Assembly: GCF_041027365.1 (NCBI RefSeq)
Contig: NZ_JBFTEH010000001.1
Span: 310,001-374,000, forward strand
Origin: VKMB-3413 sp041027365
GTDB lineage: Bacteria > Pseudomonadota > Alphaproteobacteria > Rhizobiales > Rhizobiaceae
Direction: 5' to 3'
Length of the DNA stretch: 64,000 nt
Below, in pieces: positions 32,510-39,820 of this stretch (position 1 is its first letter; the number at the start of each line of letters is the position of its first letter). Below the pieces are notes generated by a model. It did no database searches. It was not told where the DNA came from and was given only the letters and a program-made list of their open reading frames with translations. The position numbers and the translations under genes are program-made.

Positions 32510-34081
32510 TCAGGCCGGCTTCTTCTCGCGCTTCACCCGCAGCACCAGGATCAGCGGCAGGACGGCGATCACCGCCCACATCAGGAGGTGGAACACCTCG
32601 TCGTAGGACAGCATCGCGGCCTGGCGCTGCATCTGCTGGTAGAGCGTCGCCAACGCGGCCTGCTTGTCGCCGTTCTCGGCCTGCGTCAGCGCGCCGACCG
32701 CGTGCGCATAGTTCGGATTGAGACCGCTCAGCGTTTCGGTCATGCGCGACTGGTGGAACTGCTCGCGGCGCGCCAGCAGCGTCTGGACGATCGAGATCCC
32801 GAAAGCGCCGCCGAGATTGCGGAAGAAGTTCAGCATCGCCGAGGCCTTGTCGGCTTCGCCGGGCTTCAGGCCGACATAGGCGACGGTCGAGATCGGGATG
32901 AACAGGAAGGGCAGGCCGACCGAGATGAAGAAGCGGCCCCAGGCGGCGTCGGCGAAGGTGCTCTGGACGCTGAAGCCGGAGAACAGCCAGAACGCATAGG
33001 CCTGCACGGCGAAGGCCGGGAGCAGGAGCATGCGGGTGTCGACCTTGCCGATCAGCTGGCCGGAGATCGGCATGCCGACGATGGCGATCGCCCCGCCATA
33101 GGTCAGCGCCAGCCCGGCATCGTAGGCAGTGTAGCCGTAGATCTGCTGCAGCATCTGCGGCACCAGCTGGATCGTCCCGAACACCAAGAGGCCGAGCACC
33201 AGCATCAACAGGACGGTGATCGCGAAGTTGCGGTTGGCGAGCAGCGGCAGCGGCACGATCGGGTCGTCGTGGTTGAGTTCCCAGACCGTCATGCCGCCGA
33301 GGCCCGCCACGGCGAGGATCGCCGTGACGATGATCAGGTTGCTCGAGAACCAGTCCTCGGTCTGGCCGCGGTCGAGCATGATCAGGAGGCCGGCGAGCCC
33401 GATCGCCGTCAGCAGGAAGCCGACCCAGTCGATCTTCAGGCCGCGCGCGCGCATCTGCCGCGTCTCCTCCACCATGCCCTTCGGCTCGCGCACGATGAAG
33501 ATCGTCGCGAAGAACGCGCCGATGCCGACCGGCACGTTGATCAGGAAGATCCAGTGCCAGGAGATGACGTCGGTGATGTAGCCGCCGATCGTCGGACCGA
33601 TGATCGGTGCGACCACCACCACCATGCCGAAGGCAGCGAAGGCGGGGCCGCGCTTTTCCGGTGGAAAGCTGTCGGCGATCATCGACTGCTCGACCGGCGC
33701 GAGGCCGCCGCCGCCCATGCCCTGGAAGACGCGGGCGATGATCAGGAAGCCGAGGCTCGGCGCGAAGGCGCACATCATCGAGGAGAGGGTGAACAGCGCG
33801 ACCGAGATCAGGAAGTAGCGCTTGCGCCCGAGCGCCTTCGAGAGGAAGCCGGTGATCGGGATGATGATGGCGTTGGCGACGAGATAGCTGGTGACGAGCC
33901 AGGTGCCCTGGTCGGTGGAGACGCCGAGATTGCCGGAGATGTTGTCGAGCGCGACGTTGGCGATCGAGGTGTCGAGGATCTCCATGAAGGTGGCGATCGA
34001 GACCACCGCCGTCATCACCCAGGGACCGCCGACGCCGGCGGCCGACCGCGGAAGCTCCGCCGATTGTGCTTGCCGGGCCAT
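32510..34081 (-). CDS. emrB: DHA2-family MFS drug exporter (EmrB-like)
   Basis: A 523-residue, 14-helix proton antiporter. The N-terminus shows FMEILDTSIANVALDNISG (motif D1), TSYLVANAIIIPITGFLS, GRKRYFL (motif A) and FQGMGGGGLAPVEQS (motif B, about 115). Later WHWIFLINVPVG (motif C region) is typical. It is paired with the membrane-fusion protein encoded one base upstream, so together with an unlinked TolC they should form a tripartite efflux pump. The ATG at 34081 was chosen over the longer open frame. Confidence 0.92.
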   Translation of the reverse strand: MARQAQSAELPRSAAGVGGPWVMTAVVSIATFMEILDTSIANVALDNISGNLGVSTDQGTWLVTSYLVANAIIIPITGFLSKALGRKRYFLISVALFTLSSMMCAFAPSLGFLIIARVFQGMGGGGLAPVEQSMIADSFPPEKRGPAFAAFGMVVVVAPIIGPTIGGYITDVISWHWIFLINVPVGIGAFFATIFIVREPKGMVEETRQMRARGLKIDWVGFLLTAIGLAGLLIMLDRGQTEDWFSSNLIIVTAILAVAGLGGMTVWELNHDDPIVPLPLLANRNFAITVLLMLVLGLLVFGTIQLVPQMLQQIYGYTAYDAGLALTYGGAIAIVGMPISGQLIGKVDTRMLLLPAFAVQAYAFWLFSGFSVQSTFADAAWGRFFISVGLPFLFIPISTVAYVGLKPGEADKASAMLNFFRNLGGAFGISIVQTLLARREQFHQSRMTETLSGLNPNYAHAVGALTQAENGDKQAALATLYQQMQRQAAMLSYDEVFHLLMWAVIAVLPLILVLRVKREKKPA

Positions 34082-34082
34082 G

Positions 34083-35321
34083 TCAGTCGATATGCACGGT
34101 CGGCACGACCGACATGCCGGGGCCGAGCGGATACTTGTCCGGCGAGGGGCTGTCGATCGAGATGCGCACGGGCACGCGCTGCACAACCTTCACGAAGTTG
34201 CCGGTGGCGTTCTGCGCCGGCAGCACTTGGAAGGCCTGACCGGCGCCGCGCTGGATCGAGCGGACCGTGCCGTGGAACTTCACGTCCGGCAAGGCGTCGA
34301 CGGAAATGTCGACCGTCTGCCCGACCTTGATGTCGGAGAGCTGGGTCTCCTTGAAGTTCGCCGTCACGTAGAGGTCGCGCGGCACGATCGCCATCATCTG
34401 CGATCCCGGCGAGACATAGGAGCCGACATTGACGTTCTTCTGGACGACCTGTCCGGCGATGGACGCCTTGACGGTCAGATTGTCCACCGTCACCTGGGCC
34501 GCGTCGACATTCGCCTGTGCCGCCCCGACCTTCGCCTTGGCCGACTGGAGCGAGGCCTCGGCCGCCGTGACGCCGGCCTGGTCCGAGGCCACCGTCGTCT
34601 TGGCGGCCCGGGCCGAGGCCTCGTACTGGCGGGCCTGCGCTTCGGCATCGTCGAGCTGCTGCGTCGAGATCGCCGCATTGCCGGCCTTGTTCGCCAGTTC
34701 CTTGTAGCGCTCGGCCTGCTGGCGGGCGTTGTCGGCCTGGACCTGCGCCGCCTGATAGGCGCTCTGATCGTGCGCGACGGCCGCCTTCGCCTTCTGCAGC
34801 TGCGCCTGTGCCTCGCCGACCGAGGCCTGCGCCTCGGAGAGCTGCGCTTTCTGGACCGCGAGCTGCGCCATCGGACCGGCGGGGTCGATCTTCGCCAGGA
34901 CGTCGCCCGGCTTCACCACGGCATTGTCGGCGACCGGCACGGCGACGAGCTGGCCGGAGACCTGCGGCGAGACGCGCACGATGTCGCCGTCGATGAAGGC
35001 GTCATCGGTCGATTCGTACTGGCTGGCGTAGAAGAAGTAGTAGTAGGCGGCGCCGGCCGCGACCACCAGGAACACGACCCCGAGAAAGAGGAACAGGTAG
35101 AGCCGCCGCTTGCGGCCGCGCTTGGCCTTGCCCTCGGCCGCCTCGTCCGCTCCCGGCTGGGCGCTGCCGGCGTCCTTTCCGGATCCCCGATCGTCCGCGC
35201 CGCTCCTGGCCTGCGGTGCCTGCGAAGGGGCGGGCGGGGTCCAATCCGCCGCCGACTCGCCGGGGGAGGCGGTGCGCTCGCCCTCCGTGTCGTCGTCGGG
35301 TACCTGTTCGTGCCGATCCAT
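34083..35321 (-). CDS. emrA: HlyD-family membrane fusion protein (EmrA-like)
   Basis: A 412-residue periplasmic adaptor. A cytoplasmic charged and disordered N-terminus (about 1-65) is followed by one membrane helix (YLFLFLGVVFLVVAAGAAYY). YESTDDAFIDGDIVRVSPQV opens the biotinyl-lipoyl fold. A long Ala/Gln-rich coiled-coil hairpin (about 135-260) reaches toward TolC. The barrel then closes with ITVKASIAGQVVQKNVNVGS-like sequence and a C-terminal beta domain. The unusually long N-terminal tail is low-complexity. It is first in a two-gene operon with the MFS exporter. Confidence 0.92.
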   Translation of the reverse strand: MDRHEQVPDDDTEGERTASPGESAADWTPPAPSQAPQARSGADDRGSGKDAGSAQPGADEAAEGKAKRGRKRRLYLFLFLGVVFLVVAAGAAYYYFFYASQYESTDDAFIDGDIVRVSPQVSGQLVAVPVADNAVVKPGDVLAKIDPAGPMAQLAVQKAQLSEAQASVGEAQAQLQKAKAAVAHDQSAYQAAQVQADNARQQAERYKELANKAGNAAISTQQLDDAEAQARQYEASARAAKTTVASDQAGVTAAEASLQSAKAKVGAAQANVDAAQVTVDNLTVKASIAGQVVQKNVNVGSYVSPGSQMMAIVPRDLYVTANFKETQLSDIKVGQTVDISVDALPDVKFHGTVRSIQRGAGQAFQVLPAQNATGNFVKVVQRVPVRISIDSPSPDKYPLGPGMSVVPTVHID

Positions 35322-35652
35322 CGGTGAACTCGCTTGGCGCTGCAAAATCGTTGTCGATCGAAACCATCAATCCGTTGCGCGAGACCCAAGTTCCCGCGCT
35401 GCAGCACGCCGATCTTGAACGCACTGTTGCCGTCTACATGGCGCAGGCGCCCCGGCTGGGCGACTCCCGCGGCGGTTCGCCGCTGCGCCATGTTGCGGTG
35501 CGGCCGCGAGTCGGCCGGGGCCGCCTCGTTCCGCCGTTGCAAATCCATGAGGGCCGCCCGTGCACGGGCGGCGCTGATCGTATAGACAGCGCAGGCGGGC
35601 CTTCGCGCGCTCGATCCCGAGCGTTCCGCCCCGACGACCGGAAGGAGCCAGC
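35322..35652. other. Divergent promoter region emrA / aroQ
   Basis: No gene is seen. The 330 bp must hold the leftward promoter of the efflux operon and the rightward promoter of aroQ. It contains a perfect 20-bp palindrome at 35553-35572 and a tatagaca sequence just after it. Confidence 0.5.
35553..35572. promoter_or_regulatory. Perfect 20-bp palindrome upstream of aroQ
   Basis: The sequence gccgcccgtgcacgggcggc is its own reverse complement, with no loop bases. It lies 80 bp upstream of aroQ and 230 bp from emrA. Symmetry of this kind suits a dimeric repressor operator, but it could also form a transcript hairpin. Confidence 0.4.
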
Positions 35653-36102
35653 ATGATCGCCGACGGCAAGCGCCTCTATATCCTCAACGGTCCGAACCTG
35701 AACCTTCTCGGCAAGCGCCAGCCGGAGATCTACGGCCGCGAGACGCTCGCCGACGTCGAGGCCGCCTGCCGCGCGATCGCCGAGCCGGCGGGGCTTACGA
35801 TCCGCTTCGAGCAGAGCAATGCCGAGCACCAGATCATCGACTGGATCCACGAGGCGCGCGAGGACGGCTGCGGCATCGTCATCAATCCCGGCGCCTTCAC
35901 CCATACGTCGGTGGCGATCCTCGATGCGTTGAACGCCTTCGAGGCGCCGGTCTTCGAAGTGCACATCTCCAACGTCCACAAGCGCGAGAGCTTCCGCCAC
36001 CATTCCTTCGTCTCGCTGCGGGCGGACGGCGTCATCGCGGGCTTCGGCACGCAGGGCTACGCTCTGGCAGTGGAGCGGATGCTGACGCTTCTGAAGGGCT
36101 GA
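35653..36102 (+). CDS. aroQ: 3-dehydroquinate dehydratase, type II
   Basis: A 149-residue dodecameric enzyme of the shikimate pathway, dehydrating 3-dehydroquinate. All motifs are present: LNGPNLNLLGKRQPEIYG with the active-site Tyr at about 28, FEQSNAEHQIIDWIHEA, INPGAFTHTSVAILDAL, and EVHISNVHKRESFRHHS with the catalytic His and Arg. It starts at ATG 35653 with GAAGGAG upstream. Rhizobia often have accB/accC after aroQ; here a convergent polysaccharide gene follows instead. Confidence 0.96.
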   Translation: MIADGKRLYILNGPNLNLLGKRQPEIYGRETLADVEAACRAIAEPAGLTIRFEQSNAEHQIIDWIHEAREDGCGIVINPGAFTHTSVAILDALNAFEAPVFEVHISNVHKRESFRHHSFVSLRADGVIAGFGTQGYALAVERMLTLLKG

Positions 36103-36153
36103 TGCGGAAGGAGTCTTTCGGGAGCCGGCTGCAGCTCGCCCGCCGGCTGCCCG

Positions 36154-37695
36154 TCAGTAGGCGCTCTGGGCCCTCAACAGGCTGATCGGCGTCATCAGGA
36201 CGATGTAGATGTCGAGCAGCAGCGACCAGTTCTCGATATAATAGAGATCGTGCTCGAAGCGCTTCTTCAGCTTCTCCGGCTCGTCGATCTCGCCGCGCCA
36301 GCCATGGATCTGCGCCCAGCCGGTGATGCCGGGCTTGACCTTGTGGCGGCCGAAATAGCCGTCGACGATCTCGACGAAGGTCTCGTTTCGGCTGGACTTG
36401 GCGACGACGGCGTGCGGCCGCGGACCGACCAGCGAAAGCTCGCCGCGCAGGACGTTGACGAGCTGCGGGAGCTCGTCGATCGAGGACTTGCGGATGAACC
36501 GCCCGACCCGCGTCACCCGCTTGTCGTCCTTGGTGACGATCGTCTTGGCGTCGGGATCGCTCATGGCGTGGTGCAAGGAGCGGAACTTCCAGACGTCGAC
36601 GATCTGGTTGTTGAAGCCGTGCCGCTTCTGCCGGAAGATGATCGGGCCCGGCGAATCCAGCTTGATCGCCAGCGCCGTCGCCAGGAACACCGGCGAGAGC
36701 ACGACCAGCGCGGCCGCTGCGACGACGACGTCGAACACCCGCTTGACGATGCCGTCCCAGTCCGCGAGCGGGCGGTCGAAGACGTCGATCAGCGGCACCT
36801 GCCCGACGAAGGAGTAGGTGCGCGGGCGGAACTTCAGCTCCGCCGAATGCGCCGAGAGGCGGATGTCGAGCGGGAGCACCCAGAGGTGCTTCAAAAGTGA
36901 CAGGAGCCGCTCCTCGGCCGACAGCGGCAGTGTGACGATCAGCATGTCGATGCGGGTCAGCCGGGCGAATTCGACCAGTTCCGGGATCGTGCCGAGCTTG
37001 GGATAGCCGGCGACGATCGGCGGCGAGCGGCGGTCGTCGCGGTCGTCGAAGATGCCGCAGATGCGGATGTCGTTGTCCGGCTGCATTTCCAGGCTGCGGA
37101 TCAGCGCCTCGGCGTTGCCGCCGCCGCCGACGATCAGGGCGCGGCGCTCCATCCGGCCGTTGCGGGCCCAGCGCTTGATGTTGGCCCGCAGGAGAATGCG
37201 CCCGAGGCAGAGCGTGCCGGCGCCGCCGGCATACCAGCCGAACAGCCAGCCATGCCCGTCGACGCCGTCGCTCGACAGAGCGAACAGCGCGATCGCGACG
37301 AGACAGACGGCGAGGCCCCAGCCGGCGGCGACGCGCCACAACAGCGTCAGACGGCCCCGCAGGAAGGCGAGGTCGTAGCCGTGGGCGAAGGCGAGGGCCG
37401 TGACCCCGACCGCCGCGCCGGCGATGAGCAGGCCCGCATCCTCGACCAGACCGTCGTCGGCAGCGCCACTCAGGATGAGCCAGGAGAGCGCGCCGACGCC
37501 GACGAGCAGCAGGAATTCGAAGCCGCGCCACAGTCCGGAGAGCATGCGCGGCGTGATGAAGTCTTCCTTCAGCTGCTCGGCGGTGCGGCGTGCGAGGGCG
37601 GAGAGTTCGACCGGCTCGCTGGAGCCCCGGACCGGAGCCTGGAAGCGGCGGACGGCGTCGCGGGTGAAGGGCAGAGTGTCGTCGATATTCGCCAT
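36154..37695 (-). CDS. Undecaprenyl-phosphate glucose phosphotransferase (WcaJ/ExoY type)
   Basis: A 513-residue membrane enzyme that loads the first sugar phosphate onto undecaprenyl phosphate. Four N-terminal helices (about 60-165) precede a Rossmann-like CoA-binding-type domain (RRALIVGGGGNAEALIRSLE, about 190). The C-terminal sugar-transferase domain (about 325-513) shows KRVFDVVVAAAALVVLSPVF, FRQKRHGFNN, VWKFRSLHH, IDELPQLVNVLRGELSLVGP and KPGITGWAQIHGWRGE. It is a typical two-domain WcaJ homologue. MANIDDTLPF at 37695 was taken as the start; the frame extends 15 codons further. It is next to a Wza-like gene in the same orientation. Confidence 0.92.
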   Translation of the reverse strand: MANIDDTLPFTRDAVRRFQAPVRGSSEPVELSALARRTAEQLKEDFITPRMLSGLWRGFEFLLLVGVGALSWLILSGAADDGLVEDAGLLIAGAAVGVTALAFAHGYDLAFLRGRLTLLWRVAAGWGLAVCLVAIALFALSSDGVDGHGWLFGWYAGGAGTLCLGRILLRANIKRWARNGRMERRALIVGGGGNAEALIRSLEMQPDNDIRICGIFDDRDDRRSPPIVAGYPKLGTIPELVEFARLTRIDMLIVTLPLSAEERLLSLLKHLWVLPLDIRLSAHSAELKFRPRTYSFVGQVPLIDVFDRPLADWDGIVKRVFDVVVAAAALVVLSPVFLATALAIKLDSPGPIIFRQKRHGFNNQIVDVWKFRSLHHAMSDPDAKTIVTKDDKRVTRVGRFIRKSSIDELPQLVNVLRGELSLVGPRPHAVVAKSSRNETFVEIVDGYFGRHKVKPGITGWAQIHGWRGEIDEPEKLKKRFEHDLYYIENWSLLLDIYIVLMTPISLLRAQSAY

Positions 37696-37909
37696 CTCAG
37701 CTGTCGCCCGCCCGTTCCGCAGCTCCTGCATGGCGGGCACGCGCCGGCCCGGCTCACGCAGGAGGGCACCTTCGTTCGGCGGACAATGGCTGAAACAGGC
37801 TAAGATTCGGTTGCGGGAAAGCCGACGACTCGATGCATTCGGGGCAGACTGCCGTCACAGCGCCGTCAAAAAAGGCCCGCGGCGACGCGGAGCGGGCGGA
37901 CGAGGTGCG

Positions 37910-38479
37910 TCAGAACCAGCGCTCGCGGACATAGACCGTGTCGCCGGGCTGCAGCGGGTCGGAGGTCAGCACCCGGCCGGTGACGATCCGGCCGCCCACC
38001 TGGCGGGTGACGTCGACATTGTCCTGCTCGGCGCGGGGCGTGAAGCCGCCGGCGATCGCCACCGCCTTCTGCACGGTCATGCCCGGAACGTAGCTGTACT
38101 GGCCGCCGGTGTTGACCTCGCCCATGATGAAGAACGGCCGATACTGCTCGACTTCCACGGTCACGTTGGGATCGGTCAGGTAGCCGTCGCGCAGCCGCTC
38201 GGCGATCTCGGTTTCCAGCTGCTTTGCCGTCCGCCCGCGCGCCGGGACGGTGCCGACCAGCGGCATGGCGATGTAGCCGGCCTTGTCGACGGGATAGGTC
38301 TTGGACAGGCCGTCCTGTTCGAAGACGGTCACGCGCAGCACGTCGCCGCTGTCGAAGTGGTAGGGCTCGTTCAGGACGGCATGAAAGGCGGGCGGAACCG
38401 GCTGATAGGAGGCACAGCCGGCAAGCCCGGTCATGACCGCCACGAAAAGAGCCAGCGTCGCCTTGTGCATCGCCTTCAT
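37910..38479 (-). CDS. Polysaccharide export lipoprotein (Wza/ExoF-like, short)
   Basis: A 189-residue outer-membrane-type lipoprotein with lipobox LAGC (Cys22). The PES domain is DSGDVLRVTVFEQDGLSKTY (about 43-62) and PLVGTVPARGRTAKQLE. One SLBB domain follows: FFIMGEVNTGGQYSYVPGMT with VQKAVAIAGGF. It lacks the extra SLBB copies and C-terminal helix that form the pore in full Wza, as is usual for the rhizobial short class. It probably works with the adjacent sugar transferase in exopolysaccharide export. Confidence 0.9.
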   Translation of the reverse strand: MKAMHKATLALFVAVMTGLAGCASYQPVPPAFHAVLNEPYHFDSGDVLRVTVFEQDGLSKTYPVDKAGYIAMPLVGTVPARGRTAKQLETEIAERLRDGYLTDPNVTVEVEQYRPFFIMGEVNTGGQYSYVPGMTVQKAVAIAGGFTPRAEQDNVDVTRQVGGRIVTGRVLTSDPLQPGDTVYVRERWF

Positions 38480-38753
38480 CCTGTCAGGATCGCCTGTCCC
38501 GGGTTCCGGGGATCGATGGCTCTTCTTGTAGTTTTATTAGGGTTAACCGACCGTAAAGACGGCCCCGCCGGCGGTCCGGCCACGCGGCTTAACCCCGCCG
38601 TTACTCCTCCTGGGGCATTGTGGACGGGAAGCTGTCGCATGAGGTGACGATGACCTGTTTTCGCAATGCCGCCCGAGCCTTCCGGCATCACGGCGGCCGT
38701 CGCTCGCTTCCCGACGCGGCGTCTCATGCAAAAGCGGCGAAGGAGTGCATGTG

Positions 38754-39497
38754 ATGTTTGGAGAGGCACTTGCCGGGCTCGGCAACCGTCTGGGACGGCC
38801 GAAGGAGGCTGCGGCCGGGGAGATGGCCGACGCGGAACGGCTCGATGCGCCGGCACCGGCGCCGGCCGCCGAGCCGGATGCCGCCACCGGAGGCGACACC
38901 GCTGGCGCAGAGCAGATCGCGAGCGCCAACGAACTGGCGCTCGCCGTCCAGGCGAGCGTGGTGCGCCGGCTGGTCGTCCTGTCGGTGAACGCCGATCGCG
39001 ACCAATATGGGAGCGTCGAACTTGCGCGCCGGATGGCCTCCGCGGGTCTGGCGACGGTGCTGATCGACCTGACGCCGGAAGACCGGATCGCAAGCAAGCT
39101 CGGCATCGACGGCGATTGCGACGGCTATGCGGAGCTTGCCGCCGGCCTCGCGACGCTCGCCGACGCGATCCATCGCGATCACTATACGCGCCTTCACGTC
39201 GTGCCCTCGCACGGCTACGAGCTCGGCGAGGCGAACGGCGCCGACATCGTCCAGCTGAAGACCTTTCTCGGCGCCTTCGCGGAAGCCTACGACTACACCG
39301 TCCTCGAAGTCGCGCTGCTCGACATCGAGCGCCTGCCGGAGATCCTCGACGAGGAGACGGCGCTGGTCGTCGCCGGCCACCCGCAGCTCGACGATCTCTC
39401 CGCCGACCTCGCCGCGGCGCTGCGCGCGCTCGGCCTCACCGACATCATCTACATGCCGAGCGCCCGGCGCGGCCGGCCGGAGGCCGCGGCCCGCTAG
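38754..39497 (+). CDS. BY-kinase/MinD-like protein with degenerate nucleotide site
   Basis: A 247-residue protein resembling the cytoplasmic domain of polysaccharide co-polymerase tyrosine kinases (CpsD/ExoP). LVVLSVNADRDQYGSVELAR stands where the P-loop should be, then RMASAGLATVLIDL (Walker A'-like strand), later FAEAYDYTVLEVALLDIE and TALVVAGHPQ. The canonical GxxGxGKT is missing and there is no tyrosine-rich tail, so kinase activity is doubtful. The ATG at 38754 has AAGGAG eight bases upstream and is preferred over GTG 38745. It is divergent from the export lipoprotein gene, suggesting a regulatory or scaffold role in the same system. Confidence 0.65.
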   Translation: MFGEALAGLGNRLGRPKEAAAGEMADAERLDAPAPAPAAEPDAATGGDTAGAEQIASANELALAVQASVVRRLVVLSVNADRDQYGSVELARRMASAGLATVLIDLTPEDRIASKLGIDGDCDGYAELAAGLATLADAIHRDHYTRLHVVPSHGYELGEANGADIVQLKTFLGAFAEAYDYTVLEVALLDIERLPEILDEETALVVAGHPQLDDLSADLAAALRALGLTDIIYMPSARRGRPEAAAR

Positions 39498-39700
39498 ATC
39501 AGCCATCCTTGACAGGGTCGGTGACGTGGTCGAAGAGCGTCGGCAAATGCCGAGCGGCCGCCGGGTCTCTCCCTGTCTCTCCCGGTGAAGCCATTCCGGG
39601 ACGCGGCGGGTGAGGGTGTCGGACGGCCGATCCGTCGTCCCACCCCGGCCGTCGCGCCGACCCTTCCCGTGTGCGGGAGGGGGCGAGGAAATGCCGAGCC

Positions 39701-39820
39701 ATGCCCGATCTGCTTCTCGAACTTCGCTCCGAGGAAATCCCGGCCTCGCCGCGCTCCCGCAGCGCCGCAGGCGCGAGGAAGTGCACCGGAAAAGGCGGCA
39801 TGCGGATGGAGAGCCACTGA
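39701..39820 (+). CDS. Upstream ORF duplicating the GlyS N-terminus
   Basis: A 39-codon frame begins MPDLLLELRSEEIPA, identical in protein to the first 15 residues of glyS, then diverges into a basic tail and ends at TGA overlapping the glyS ATG (TGATG). The nucleotide sequence differs from the glyS copy at five positions, all silent. GAGGAA lies 10 bases upstream. It could act as a translational leader or be a scar of recombination. Expression is unproven. Confidence 0.45.
   Translation: MPDLLLELRSEEIPASPRSRSAAGARKCTGKGGMRMESH

Noticed and set aside
37400..38647. Plus-strand frame spanning the sugar transferase and export lipoprotein genes
   Set aside because: It is antisense to two well-recognised genes and has no protein-family features.
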